Assembly: GCF_021650935.1 (NCBI RefSeq)
Contig: NZ_CP091244.1
Span: 248,001-312,000 of the forward strand
DNA length: 64,000 bases
Direction: 5' to 3'
Origin: Thiothrix winogradskyi
GTDB taxonomy: Bacteria; Pseudomonadota; Gammaproteobacteria; Thiotrichales; Thiotrichaceae
Shown: piece by piece, positions 25,708 to 35,400 of the stretch
How positions within the stretch are numbered: the first letter of the stretch is position 1
Layout: every line of letters begins with the position of its first letter
The notes under the pieces: generated by a model
What the model was told of the DNA's origin: nothing
Database searches by the model: none
Seen by the model: the letters and a program-made list of their open reading frames with translations, nothing else
Made by a program: the position numbers and the translations under genes

Positions 25708-27747
25708 ATGCAACATGCTCGCACCCGTTTAACCCTGCTCAGTTCCCTACTAATCGTCAGTGCTGCTGTCTGTGCCGAAGACACCTTGGTCATCGACATC
25801 AAATCCACCAAAAAAGCCCCCTCCCCCAACGAAGTACAACCACTGACCGCCGAACGCAGCGCCGTATTACCCGCTGATGGCGGTGATTTCCTCAAGCAAT
25901 TGAATGGTGTATCCGGCAGTCGCTTTGGCGGGCGCGGCATTGAACCGATCATTCGCGGGCAATCCCAAACCCAGCTCAATGTGTTGCTAGACGGCGCTTA
26001 CGTGCATGGCGGTTGCCCCAATCGCATGGATCCACCCGCCAGTTGGGCAGCGCTAGAAACCTACGAAAGCGTTAAAGTGGAAAAAGGCGTGCAAACCTTG
26101 CAACACGGTTCCGGCGGCAGCGGCGGCACGGTGCTATTCGAGCGCGATACCCGCAGCATTCTTGACCCTGAAGACGGCTGGAGTGGCAAAGCCTCCGCCA
26201 CCACCATGAGCAATGGCGTGAAACACGATGTCTCCGCCGATGTCACCAAATCCTTCCAACAAGGCTATGCGCGTGTTTTCACACAGGATAGAGAAGCCGA
26301 CAATTACGAAGACGGCGATGGCAACGAAGTACGCGCTTCTTACCAACACCAGCAAGCCGGTGTCGTGCTAGGTTTTACTCCAACACAAGACCGTTTGCTT
26401 GAATACAGCTACGAAAACAACGATTTTTCTGACGCGCTTTACCCCGGTGCAGGCATGGATAGCCCCGAAGAATCCGGCTCCATCCAACGCCTAAAGTACA
26501 AAGACAAACTGGATGGTAAAATCAACACCATTGAAGCCGACGTATACACCAGCAATATCGACCACGTGATGGACAATTACAGCCTGCGCCCGCAAACCGG
26601 CATGAAAATGGCAGTCCCCACCACCTCGGATACGGTTGGTGGCAAATTGGCACTTACCTCCAGCATTGGCGACACCGACATCACTTACGGGCTGAATGTG
26701 CAAAACCGTGAACGCGATGCCGCCATGAAAAACATGTCCGCCCCCGGCGCACCGACCACCAACCTCATGTGGCCAGAAGCCAGCACCGACCAAACCGGCA
26801 TTTTCGCCGAAGCCACGCGCAAATTCGCCAGCGGCGATAAACTCAAGTACGGGGTGCGGGTTGACCAAGTAGACGCTAGCGCCGCGAAAGCGAATGTTGT
26901 GGCGGGCGGGCGCACCGCCAACCAAAACTACACCGCCGTTTACGGCTCTGGCGCAAGCGACAAAACAGAAACCAATGTCAGCGGCTTATTGCGCTATGAC
27001 AAAGCTCTCAATGACACCACTACCGCGTTTGCCGGAGTCAGCCGCACGGTACGCACCGCCGATGAAACCGAACGCTTCATTAGCAAATGGGGCGCAACAG
27101 CACCAGACCGTTGGGTAGGCAACCCCGACATTCAACCCGAAAAACACACCCAACTCGACCTCGGCATTAGCCAGCAACAAGGCAAAGTACGCTGGACAGG
27201 CACCGTCTTCGCCGACCAAGTAGACGATTACATCCTGCGCGACAAAGTAACCACAGGCGCACAAACCGGCGCACAAATCTACCGCAATGTTGACGCTGAA
27301 ATTCTCGGTGCAGAACTGGGGGCAGAAACCAAATTAACCGACAAACTCCGCCTTGCCGCAGATGTGGCTTACGTCAAACGCACCGACACCACCGATGATC
27401 GCCCGATTGCGCAAACCCCGCCACTGAATGGCAAATTGCAATTGGATTACAATGGCGGTAAATGGAGCGCTGGCACACGGGTACGCTTTGCCGCAGGGCA
27501 AGACCGCATCGACACCGCGATGATTGGCGCAACCGAAGTCGGTGAAAGCGCGGGCTACACCACCCTCGACACTTACGGGCGTTACAGCCTCAATAAATCG
27601 ACGAAGGTACGCTTTGGGGTGGATAATGTCCTCGATAAAACCTATGCCGAACACGTCAGCCGCCGCAATTTAGACCTAGGAGGCACGATTGAACGGGTAA
27701 ATGAAGCCGGGCGCAGCGCATGGCTGAAACTCGAAACTGAATTTTAA
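25708..27747 (+). CDS. TonB-dependent copper receptor (OprC/NosA type)
   Basis: 679 residues: signal peptide ending SAAVCA, plug domain with RFGGRGIEPIIRGQSQTQLN and the diagnostic GGCPNRMDPP, a glycine-rich SGGSGGTVLFERDTR, and a beta-barrel ending in an aromatic terminus (LKLETEF). GGCPNRMDPP is the hallmark of OprC/NosA-type copper receptors, which bring copper across the outer membrane using TonB energy. The next gene, 20 bases on, encodes a PCuAC copper chaperone, which supports copper as ligand. The AT-rich 189 bases upstream hold the promoter. Supply of copper to cytochrome oxidase is a plausible purpose. Confidence 0.92.
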   Translation: MQHARTRLTLLSSLLIVSAAVCAEDTLVIDIKSTKKAPSPNEVQPLTAERSAVLPADGGDFLKQLNGVSGSRFGGRGIEPIIRGQSQTQLNVLLDGAYVHGGCPNRMDPPASWAALETYESVKVEKGVQTLQHGSGGSGGTVLFERDTRSILDPEDGWSGKASATTMSNGVKHDVSADVTKSFQQGYARVFTQDREADNYEDGDGNEVRASYQHQQAGVVLGFTPTQDRLLEYSYENNDFSDALYPGAGMDSPEESGSIQRLKYKDKLDGKINTIEADVYTSNIDHVMDNYSLRPQTGMKMAVPTTSDTVGGKLALTSSIGDTDITYGLNVQNRERDAAMKNMSAPGAPTTNLMWPEASTDQTGIFAEATRKFASGDKLKYGVRVDQVDASAAKANVVAGGRTANQNYTAVYGSGASDKTETNVSGLLRYDKALNDTTTAFAGVSRTVRTADETERFISKWGATAPDRWVGNPDIQPEKHTQLDLGISQQQGKVRWTGTVFADQVDDYILRDKVTTGAQTGAQIYRNVDAEILGAELGAETKLTDKLRLAADVAYVKRTDTTDDRPIAQTPPLNGKLQLDYNGGKWSAGTRVRFAAGQDRIDTAMIGATEVGESAGYTTLDTYGRYSLNKSTKVRFGVDNVLDKTYAEHVSRRNLDLGGTIERVNEAGRSAWLKLETEF

Positions 27748-27767
27748 CCTTGTAAAGGAAACACACC

Positions 27768-28262
27768 GTGAAACGTTTAGTACACACCACTGCCCTTGCC
27801 ATCTTAATGTCCATGACCGTCGCCTGCCAAGCGGATGCTGATAAAGCAGCAGCGCCCACAACCGGTAAAACCGCCACTGCCGCTGATAGCGTGACCGTAG
27901 AAAGTCCGTTTGTACGTGCCGTACCACCGGGACAACCCAATAGTGCAGCATTCATGGCATTGGTGAACGCATCCGACACCGAACACAGCGTCAAATCAGC
28001 GACCAGCCCGGTTGCCGCCACCGTGGAGCTGCACACCCACACCAATAACAACGGGGTGATGGAAATGCGCCAAGTGCCACAAATTGACGTACCCGCCAAA
28101 GGGCGCACCGAGTTAAAGCCAGGTGGCTTACACATTATGTTGATTGGCTTAACGCAAGACCTGAAAGCAGGCGAAAAAGCCGCTATTACCCTGACGTTTG
28201 AAGACGGTAGCACCACCACCGTCGATGCACCGATTCAGGAAGTGACCCCACCTAAACACTAA
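27768..28262 (+). CDS. periplasmic copper chaperone PCuAC
   Basis: 164 residues, GTG start with AAAGGA upstream. The N-terminus is a secretion signal ending TVAC, possibly a lipoprotein though the lipobox is weak. The mature part is a cupredoxin-like PCuAC domain: SVTVESPFVRAVPPGQPNSAAF and the copper site made by His and Met in VELHTHTNNNGVMEMRQV and GGLHIMLIG. PCuAC takes Cu(I) to the Cu-A site of cytochrome oxidase, usually with Sco. It follows the copper receptor by 20 bases, so uptake and delivery are co-expressed. A Met at the first binding position can be read in VMEMRQV. Confidence 0.92.
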   Translation: MKRLVHTTALAILMSMTVACQADADKAAAPTTGKTATAADSVTVESPFVRAVPPGQPNSAAFMALVNASDTEHSVKSATSPVAATVELHTHTNNNGVMEMRQVPQIDVPAKGRTELKPGGLHIMLIGLTQDLKAGEKAAITLTFEDGSTTTVDAPIQEVTPPKH

Positions 28263-28274
28263 GACTGCACGAAG

Positions 28275-28919
28275 TCACACCACGCTTTTCGGGAGTAGCG
28301 GCTGAGCTGCTCCCGGAATCCGCCCAAACCCAACCAACTTGCGCTTCCAATAACCTTCCAGCTTGGTGGTGGTAATGACTTTGCCAGTGCGCGGGGCATG
28401 GATAAACTTATCTCTCCCCAAGTAAATCCCCACGTGGCTGACTTTCTGACCGCGTGTCCTGAAAAATACCAAATCACCACGATCGGCTTCTTGATGCGGA
28501 ATTTTCACCGCTGCCTTGTATTGCCCAGCGGCGGTACGCGGGATATTAACATTCGCGCCCTTCTCAAAAGAATATTGCGTCAAACCGCTGCAATCGAAGC
28601 CTTTCATCGGACTATTGCCACCCCAGCAATAACCCTTGCCGCTTTGCTTGAGCGCGTGCACGACTACTTTGTCGAGTGGGGTAAGCGCTGTTGCTGCCGG
28701 TTTCGCTGCCGGTTTTGCGGCTGACGCTGGCGGGGGAATAGCAGTTACGTGCTTAACCGGCGCTGCCTGGCTTACCGGCTGTTTAGGGGATTTGTCAGGC
28801 TGGATACTTTGTAACGGGGTAATATCTGCCACACGCGGATTCAGGCTACACCCCGCCATCGTTAACATAGCGGAACCTAACACGGAATATTTTAACGCTG
28901 ACACATGATGACTTAACAT
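28275..28919 (-). CDS. NlpC/P60 peptidoglycan endopeptidase lipoprotein
   Basis: 214 residues from ATG 28919 (AGGTCG eight bases upstream; GTG 28931 also possible). Lipoprotein signal with lipobox MAGC. After an Ala/Pro/Lys-rich linker, the NlpC/P60 domain spans ~95-210: catalytic Cys in GFDCSGLTQY, DRGDLVFF, and catalytic His in HVGIYLGRDKFIHAPRTG. Such enzymes cut D-Glu-mDAP bonds in wall peptides (Spr/MepS group in E. coli). It converges on the copper operon with 12 bases between stops. No partner gene is seen. Confidence 0.9.
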   Translation of the reverse strand: MLSHHVSALKYSVLGSAMLTMAGCSLNPRVADITPLQSIQPDKSPKQPVSQAAPVKHVTAIPPPASAAKPAAKPAATALTPLDKVVVHALKQSGKGYCWGGNSPMKGFDCSGLTQYSFEKGANVNIPRTAAGQYKAAVKIPHQEADRGDLVFFRTRGQKVSHVGIYLGRDKFIHAPRTGKVITTTKLEGYWKRKLVGFGRIPGAAQPLLPKSVV

Positions 28920-29038
28920 ACACGACCTCACCTCAACTTATCTCACCCTAAGGTTTTGGCAGAGGCGGGATGATTGTGCCGTGCTTAGCCGACTAGAGGC
29001 AGGAAATAAGCGCCAGCCTGTAAACGGTCGAGTGATTG

Positions 29039-29983
29039 TCAGGCAAGCACTTGTTTTTTCAGGCGATAGTTCAGCGCGTCGCGGCTAATCCCCAACAGGC
29101 GGGCAGCGTGGGTCTTGTTGTTTTGAGTGCGCTCCAAGGCTTGGCTCAGCAAGTTGCGTTCCAGATCTTCCAGATTCACACCCGTTTCTGGGAGGTTGAA
29201 AGGCTGATTCGCAGCAAGGGCTGGCGAACGCATTTCCTGCGGCAAATTGCTAGCCGCAATCTCACGCCCTGCCAGCAAAATACTCAAACGTTCGCACAAG
29301 TTGCGCAATTCGCGCACATTGCCTTGCCATGCATAACGCTGCAATTGCGCTTGCGCTTCCTTATTGAAGCTTGCCACCGGTAAGTTGTGTTGCGCCGCAA
29401 ACCGTTGCAGAAAGTGTTGACTGAGTAGCGTGATGTCTTCCTTACGCTCACGTAAGGCGGGTAATTCCACCGGCACAATGTTGAGGCGGTAGAATAAATC
29501 CTGGCGGAATGCACCCGTTTGCGCCAGCGCATACAAATCACGGTGCGTAGCTGCCAACACCCGCACGTTCACGCGCTTAGTCTGGGCTTCCCCCAAGGGT
29601 TGGATTTCGCCGGATTCGAGAAACCGTAACAGTTTGGCTTGCAGGTTCAGCGGCAATTCGCCGATTTCATCCAGAAACACCGTGCCACCATCAGCAGCAC
29701 TCAGCAAGCCAACATGGTGATGATCCGCCCCGGTGAACGCGCCCTTGCGATGCCCAAATAACAACGATTCCGCTAAGGTTTCCGGCAACGCCGCGCAATT
29801 GACGGTGATAAATGCCTGCTGGCGACGTGGACTCATTGCGTGCATGGCGTGCGCCACCAGTTCCTTGCCAGTGCCAGATTCACCAGTGATTAATACACTC
29901 GCATCCGTTTGCGCGATCAAGTGCGCGGAACGCAATACGGCTTCCATCAAGGGAGAGCGGGTAAGAATGTCTTTAAACTGCAT
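29039..29983 (-). CDS. sigma-54-dependent activator without receiver domain
   Basis: ~314 residues, close to PspF in layout. An AAA+ domain fills ~1-235: Walker A GESGTGKELVA, sigma-54 contact loop GAFTGA in RKGAFTGADHHH, Walker B GGTVFLDEIGELP, and the arginine-finger region RQDLFYRLNIV. A Fis-type helix-turn-helix closes it (KTHAARLLGISRDALNYRLKK). There is no receiver, GAF or PAS domain, so activity must be set by a partner protein or by expression level. No psp genes lie nearby, so calling it PspF is not justified. Starts at 29998 and 29983 are both in frame; 29983 (MQFKDIL) is used here. Confidence 0.88.
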   Translation of the reverse strand: MQFKDILTRSPLMEAVLRSAHLIAQTDASVLITGESGTGKELVAHAMHAMSPRRQQAFITVNCAALPETLAESLLFGHRKGAFTGADHHHVGLLSAADGGTVFLDEIGELPLNLQAKLLRFLESGEIQPLGEAQTKRVNVRVLAATHRDLYALAQTGAFRQDLFYRLNIVPVELPALRERKEDITLLSQHFLQRFAAQHNLPVASFNKEAQAQLQRYAWQGNVRELRNLCERLSILLAGREIAASNLPQEMRSPALAANQPFNLPETGVNLEDLERNLLSQALERTQNNKTHAARLLGISRDALNYRLKKQVLA

Positions 29984-30094
29984 GGTAACGCCTGCCATTT
30001 TCGTCTATGTTCAACGGGTTTGGCGTAATTTAACATTATTTTGCTAGGGTTTGTCATGACTTAGCGCAGCTTTCTTGGATTAACGGAGGAGTGT

Positions 30095-31015
30095 GTGCAT
30101 ATCGGCATTGATTTAGGCGGTACAAAAATCGAAGTACTGCTACTGGATACGCAAGGGCAGGAAATCTTTCGCAAGCGCCTGCCTACCCCACAGGGTCAAT
30201 ACGCAGCGATTTTAACCACCATCAAGCAATTGGTGGATGACGCGGAACAGCACGCGGGGCAACCATGCAGCGTTGGCATTGGCACACCCGGCGCGATTTC
30301 ACCCGCCACGGGCTTGATGAAAAATTCCAATTCCGTGGTCTTGAACGGCAAACCGTTACACACCGCGCTGGAAAACCTGTTGCAACGCTCGGTACGCATG
30401 GAAAATGACGCCAATTGCCTAGCACTGTCAGAAGCAACCGACGGTACGGCTGCTGGTGCTGCCGTGGTGTTCGGCGTAATCGTCGGCACGGGGACAGGCG
30501 CGGGCATTGTGGTGCATGGCAAAGTCTTAACCGGTGCGAATGCGATTGCGGGCGAATGGGGACATAACCCGCTGCCTTGGCCTGAACCCGCCGAGTTACC
30601 GGGCAAAGCTTGTTATTGCGGCAAACACGGCTGTATTGAAACTTGGCTTTCCGGCACGGGGTTTCAGGCTGAATACCAATTAACCACAGGCACGACACTT
30701 GCCGCCACTGACATTGTGCAGTTAGCGATCAAAGGGGACATCACCGCCGAACATTGCCTGCAAGCTTACGAAGAACGCATGGCGAAAAGCCTTGCGCACG
30801 TCATCAATATCCTCGACCCCGATGTGATTGTATTAGGCGGGGGAATGTCGAATATCCAACGGTTATACCGCAATGTGCCGCAGCGCTGGGGCAAATACGT
30901 CTTTTCGGATCAGGTTGCCACCCGTTTGGTTGCGCCCCATTTTGGGGATTCGAGTGGCGTGCGTGGTGCAGCTTGGTTAGGTGCTAACCACCGCCTCGGT
31001 AAAAACGGTTATTGA
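30095..31015 (+). CDS. mak: ROK-family sugar kinase, fructokinase Mak-like
   Basis: 306 residues from GTG 30095, with GGAGGA at 30085-30090. The ROK fold shows IGIDLGGTKIEVLLLD (phosphate loop), ENDANCLALSEA (catalytic Asp region), GTGTGAGIV, and the zinc motif GHNPLPW...CYCGKHGCIETWLSGTG. These match Mak/NagK-type bacterial hexokinases more than ROK repressors, as there is no DNA-binding domain. E. coli Mak acts on fructose and mannose; substrate here is inferred. Its 3' end overlaps the opposing 30984-31490 gene by 32 bases. Confidence 0.85.
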   Translation: MHIGIDLGGTKIEVLLLDTQGQEIFRKRLPTPQGQYAAILTTIKQLVDDAEQHAGQPCSVGIGTPGAISPATGLMKNSNSVVLNGKPLHTALENLLQRSVRMENDANCLALSEATDGTAAGAAVVFGVIVGTGTGAGIVVHGKVLTGANAIAGEWGHNPLPWPEPAELPGKACYCGKHGCIETWLSGTGFQAEYQLTTGTTLAATDIVQLAIKGDITAEHCLQAYEERMAKSLAHVINILDPDVIVLGGGMSNIQRLYRNVPQRWGKYVFSDQVATRLVAPHFGDSSGVRGAAWLGANHRLGKNGY

Positions 31016-31490
31016 CGGCAGGTTTTTCAGGCGGTGATTCGACTTTGCGTGCCTCAAGCGGTACTGGCTCAGGCGCAATAACCGGCATACTGCCCCGGTA
31101 AAATTGGTTGGCAACCTGAGGCGGAACTGCCGATTGCTCAATCGACGCACTTACTTGGGGCATTGCCTCCTGACGGGGCGGGCTAATGGGCTGAATGCTG
31201 AGCAATGCCAAACATGCCTGATGATCAACGGCTGCACTGGCACGGAAAGGAATCAACTGATTTTCCGAAAAAGAACAAGAGCCGCCGGTCACTTCCAGCA
31301 AACTTAATACCGCCGCCTGCCCTTGGTCACGGCGGTGTGTGCAATGTGTCAGTTTGCCCGCATTAATCGCGAAGCGGCAGGAGGTATTATTATCGGTGGC
31401 AATATAAAACGTGCCGGTCTGCTTATAGCCAAGCACACTAGCCAAATGGCTCAAAATCTGCGCCAAGGAGAGAGGAGAATGCTTTTCCAT
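30984..31490 (-). CDS. hypothetical protein with DUF4388-like N-terminus
   Basis: 168 residues from ATG 31490, which has AGAGG five bases upstream; a GTG at 31517 would overlap truC. The N-terminal ~90 residues (LSLAQILSHLASVLGYKQTG, FAINAGKLTHCTHRRDQGQA, AVLSLLEVTGG) resemble the DUF4388/PatA-type regulatory domain. The rest is Pro/Ala/Ser-rich and low complexity, with a repeated NxFYRG motif (NQFYRGSM mid-tail and NNRFYRGGG at the end). It lies 19 bases after truC on the same strand, and its 3' end overlaps the ROK kinase gene. The domain call is by eye and tentative. Confidence 0.65.
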   Translation of the reverse strand: MEKHSPLSLAQILSHLASVLGYKQTGTFYIATDNNTSCRFAINAGKLTHCTHRRDQGQAAVLSLLEVTGGSCSFSENQLIPFRASAAVDHQACLALLSIQPISPPRQEAMPQVSASIEQSAVPPQVANQFYRGSMPVIAPEPVPLEARKVESPPEKPAVNNRFYRGGG

Positions 31491-31509
31491 AGAAGCCTCT
31501 GGGTAGTCG

Positions 31510-32247
31510 TCATACACTAATTATTGGTGGTTCTTGGAAAGGTAGCAATAAGCGTACCACCTGAGCGAAATCTTCCGGTGGCGACGCATCTAACTTCAAA
31601 GCCGTCTGAGAGTGGGGATGCAAGCATTCCAAGCTTGCCGCGTGTAACAGCAGCCGCTGGCAGGCAAATTGTTCACGGAAAAAACGGTTATGTTTGCCAT
31701 TCCCGTGCGTGGTGTCACCGATCAGGTGATGGGAAATGTGTTTCAAGTGACGGCGCAATTGATGCTTGCGCCCTGTTTTGGGGCATAGCTCTACCAAGGA
31801 ATAGCGACTGGTGGGGTAACGATCAACCGCATACGGCAATTCAAAACTCATTAAACGCCGGTAATGGCTGACGGCTGGTTGGGCGGGCTTGTGTTGGTCG
31901 GCTTGTGCATCCGTCAACTTATCGAGTTCTTCGGTAAGCGGATGATCAATCACACCCTGTTCAGGGATACGCCCGCGCACCACTGCAAGGTAAGTTTTTT
32001 GCACTTGCCCTGCGGTGAACTGCTCCGTTAGCAAACGTGCAGTCGTGCTATCGAGTGCAAACAGCAAAACGCCGGAAGTCGGTTTATCCAGCCGATGCAC
32101 GGGGTAAACTTTCTGCCCAATTTGGTCGCGGGTAAGCTGAATCGCAAAACGGGTTTCGTGGCGGTCGATCAAGCTGCGATGCACCAACAAGCCTGAGGGT
32201 TTGTTGATGGCCACCAAATGTTCATCGCGGTAGAGGATTTCTAGCAT
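31510..32247 (-). CDS. truC: tRNA pseudouridine(65) synthase TruC
   Basis: ~245 residues from ATG 32247 (MLEILYRDEHLVAINKPSGL). An RluA-family synthase without S4 domain. The catalytic Asp is in HRLDKPTSGVLLFA, followed by KTYLAVVRG and the binding motif ELCPKTGRKHQLRRHLKHI. HLIGDTTHGNGKHNRFFRE is typical of TruC, which modifies U65 of tRNA. A frame extension to 32283 would run into the tracrRNA terminator and is less likely. It is the neighbour downstream of the tracrRNA gene on the same strand and is shielded by that terminator. Confidence 0.9.
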   Translation of the reverse strand: MLEILYRDEHLVAINKPSGLLVHRSLIDRHETRFAIQLTRDQIGQKVYPVHRLDKPTSGVLLFALDSTTARLLTEQFTAGQVQKTYLAVVRGRIPEQGVIDHPLTEELDKLTDAQADQHKPAQPAVSHYRRLMSFELPYAVDRYPTSRYSLVELCPKTGRKHQLRRHLKHISHHLIGDTTHGNGKHNRFFREQFACQRLLLHAASLECLHPHSQTALKLDASPPEDFAQVVRLLLPFQEPPIISV

Positions 32248-32261
32248 AGGGATGATTGTGC

Positions 32262-32372
32262 GCAAATAGAAAACCCGACACAAGGTCGGGTTTGGATTCG
32301 GTTCTAAATCCCGAAGGATTTATACCTTATTGTAGCAACGGCTCTCACCCCGGAATGCAACAACATTTGCTC
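32262..32372 (-). ncRNA. tracrRNA of the type II-C CRISPR-Cas system
   Basis: A degenerate CRISPR repeat at 32329-32364 is the anti-repeat. On the minus strand it pairs with the crRNA-sense repeat by an 8-bp lower stem, an internal bulge of about five positions, and a perfect 17-bp upper stem. Immediately after it comes GCTACAATAAGG, matching the start of the nexus in Neisseria tracrRNA, then a 7-bp hairpin (32305-32322, TAAATCC/GGATTTA) and a terminator hairpin (32271-32293). It is encoded antisense to cas9, upstream of it. The 5' end is estimated; TATTAT/TATATT sequences at ~32382-32390 on this strand could be the -10. Confidence 0.9.
32271..32293 (-). terminator. tracrRNA terminator
   Basis: AAACCCGAC (32271-32279) and GTCGGGTTT (32285-32293) form a perfect 9-bp stem with a 5-base loop; read on the minus strand it is followed by TCTATTT. 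It also acts as the 3' hairpin of the tracrRNA and separates it from truC. Confidence 0.85.
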
Positions 32373-32424
32373 TACGCGATTAATAATATATCATCAGAGC
32401 TTCTATGGATTCAAGGGCTGATTT
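32365..32424. promoter_or_regulatory. divergent promoter region for tracrRNA and cas9
   Basis: This 60-base AT-rich stretch lies between the anti-repeat and the cas9 ATG and must drive tracrRNA leftwards and cas9 rightwards. A weak plus-strand candidate is TTGCTC (32367-32372) with TATCAT (32389-32394), spacer 16. Minus-strand -10-like TATATT/TATTAT sits in the same AT-rich block. Assignments are by eye only. Confidence 0.45.
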
Positions 32425-35400
32425 ATGACTGGGGAAATCTGTAACGTTCCGTATGTACTCGGATTGGACATTGGTATGGCATCTGTGGGGGCAGCCCTAT
32501 TAGCAGAAGATCATATTCTTGGCTTGCATGTGCGTGCATTCAACAAAGCCGAAACCGCTAAAGAAGGCGAGTCTCTGAATAAAATTCGGCGCGACTCACG
32601 CTTGACTCGGCGGCGCTTACACCGACGCGCATTCCGCTTGCTACGCCTGCGCCGCTTGTTTAAACGCACGGGTTTGTTAGCAGATCATTCACCCTGTGCT
32701 TTTATGATCCCGAATACATCGCCCTGGCAATTACGTGCCGAAGGTTTGGATAGGCAATTATCCCCTGCTGAATGGGCAACGGTGCTTTATCATTTGGTCA
32801 AACACCGTGGGTTTCAGTCCACCCGTAAAAGTGAAGCAAAAGCAGATGAAAAAGCGGGGCAAATGCTCAGCGGCGTCAATCACAATGCACAATTATTAGA
32901 GGCTAGTAATTACCGCACCGTCGGGGAACTGGCTTGGAAACACGACAATTTCCGTGACGCTAAACGCAATAAAGGCGGGCATTACACACACACGTTTGCC
33001 CGTGCTGATGTCGAAACAGAGTTGCGTACTTTGTTTGCGGCTCAACGTCTGATAGGTAATCAGCATACCAGCGATACCTTAGAACAAGGTGTACACACGC
33101 TGCTGATGGCGCGTCGCCCTGCTTTATCCGGGGATAATCTGCTAAAACTGGTTGGCAAATGTACGTTTGAAACCCAAGAATATCGCGCCCCCAAAGCCAG
33201 CCACACCGCTGAACGCTTTGTCTGGTTAACCCGGCTCAATAACCTGCGGATTAGCGGCATTGGACAAGCCCGCCCATTGGCAGAAAGTGAACGGCAGGTA
33301 TTATTACAACTCCCCTTCACACAAGCCAAGCTCACCTACAAACAAGTGCGCAAGGTGTTGGATTTAGGCGAAGCTGAACGCTTTGCGGGACTCAATTACC
33401 GCGACAAAGACCCAGAAGGGTCAACCCTGTTTGAAGCTAAGTATTTTCATACCCTGCGCAAAGCTTACGAAAGTGCGAATTTAAAATCCGCCTGGCAGCG
33501 CGACAGTCTCGATACTGAACGTTTGGATACACTGGCTTACGCTCTCACGGTATTCAAAGAAGATGTGGAATCCCGACGTTGGTTAAGTGAACAAGGCGTG
33601 GAAGCTGCCATTATTGAGGCAGTGTTAGAGGTATCGTTCACGGATTTTGTGCGCCTATCGCGCAAAGCCCTGCTGAAAATTCTGCCCTTTATGGAACAAG
33701 GCAGACGCTATGATGAAGCGGTACAAGATGCGGGCTATCACCATCACAGCCAGAAAGATACGGGTCAAAAATCGCGTTTACTGCCTGCTTTCAGCAAAGA
33801 AGATGTCATCAATCCCGTGGTGTACCGCTCGCTCAATCAAGCCCGCAAACTGGTTAATGCGATTGTGCAAAAATACGGTGCGCCTTCCGCCGTGCATATC
33901 GAACTGGCACGGGATTTGAGCAAACCGTTTGAAGAACGTAAACGGATTGAACGTGAACAAAAAGAATTCCGCACCAACAAAGAGGAAGACATCAAGCAGT
34001 TCATTGCACAGTTCGGCTTTGAACCCAAAGGGCTGGATTTAATCAAATGGCGGCTGTATCGCGAACAAGATGCTAAGTGTGCCTATAGCCTGCAAGCACT
34101 TGACCTGCATCGCCTGTATGAAAACGGTTATGCGGAAATTGACCATGCGTTGCCCTATTCACGCAGCTTCGATGATGGCATGAACAATAAGGTGCTGGTT
34201 CTCACCACCGAAAATCGCAACAAGGGCAACCGCACACCTTACGAATATCTGGATGGTAAAAATGACTCATCGCAATGGCACGAGTTTATGGCATGGGTCA
34301 TGGGCAACAAGAAAATCCGCCAAGCCAAACGCATGAAGTTGTTGCGTAAAGATTTTGGGCAAGAGGAAGCCGAAAAATTCCGGGAACGTAATCTCACGGA
34401 TACTCGCTATGCCTGTCGTTTATTCAAGAATCACGTCGAAACCCACCTGCAACTGGCGGAATGTTCAGACAGTAAACGTGCCGTGGTGATTTCCGGGCAG
34501 TTGACCGCATTTTTGCGGGTGCGGTGGGGGTTGATTAAAGTACGTGCTGATGGCGATTTGCATCATGCGCTGGATGCGGCGGTAGTGGCGGCTTGCAGTC
34601 ATGCTTTTGTGCAACGCTTGGCAAAATACTCGCAACGGGGTGAGTTGGAATACTTAAAAACGCATACGATTGATCCAGAAACCGGTGAAGTTGTCGATAT
34701 TGCAGCATTGCGGCAATTAGAAAAAGATTTTCCGCAACCGTGGGCAGGTTTCCGTAAGGAATTATTGGCACGGTTGTCGCCTAATCCGGCAGCAGCCATT
34801 CCTCCACTGGAAGGCGTTGCTCCGGTTCGCGTTTCCCGCGCTCCACAACGGCGTGGAACAGGGTCAGCGCATCAGGAAACCATCCGTTCCGCCAAACAGC
34901 TTCAACAAGGTATTAGCAGTGTCAAAGTGCCGCTGGAAAGACTGCGCTTGCAGGATTTGCCCAATATTGTTGGAGCACACGACCCACGTAATGAAAGCTT
35001 GATCACCGCGATTCAGCAACGGTTGCATGAACACAAAGGCGATGGCAAAAAAGCCTTTGCTGAACCACTCTATAAACCTTGTAAAGAAGGCAAAGAAGCC
35101 AATGCGCCGCAAGTGCGCAGTGTGCGTTTGCTGGATACACAGAAAAGTGGCTTACCCGTTCGGGGTGGGATTGCCAATAACGGTGATATGTTGCGGGCAG
35201 ATATTTTTGAGAAGGGGGGAAAGTTTTTCGCTATTCCTCTGTATGTTTCTGATGTAGCAAAACGGGAATTACCGAATAAAGCCGTTACCCGTGACAAACC
35301 AGAGTCCGAATGGGTTGTCATGGACGAAACTTACAGATTCGTATTCAGTTTATATTCCAACGATTGGGTACGAGTAACGGTGAAAGGCAAGCCAATCATT

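Noticed and set aside
29039..29983. PspF identity for the sigma-54 activator
   Set aside because: No pspA operon adjacent; the domain layout is shared by several activators.
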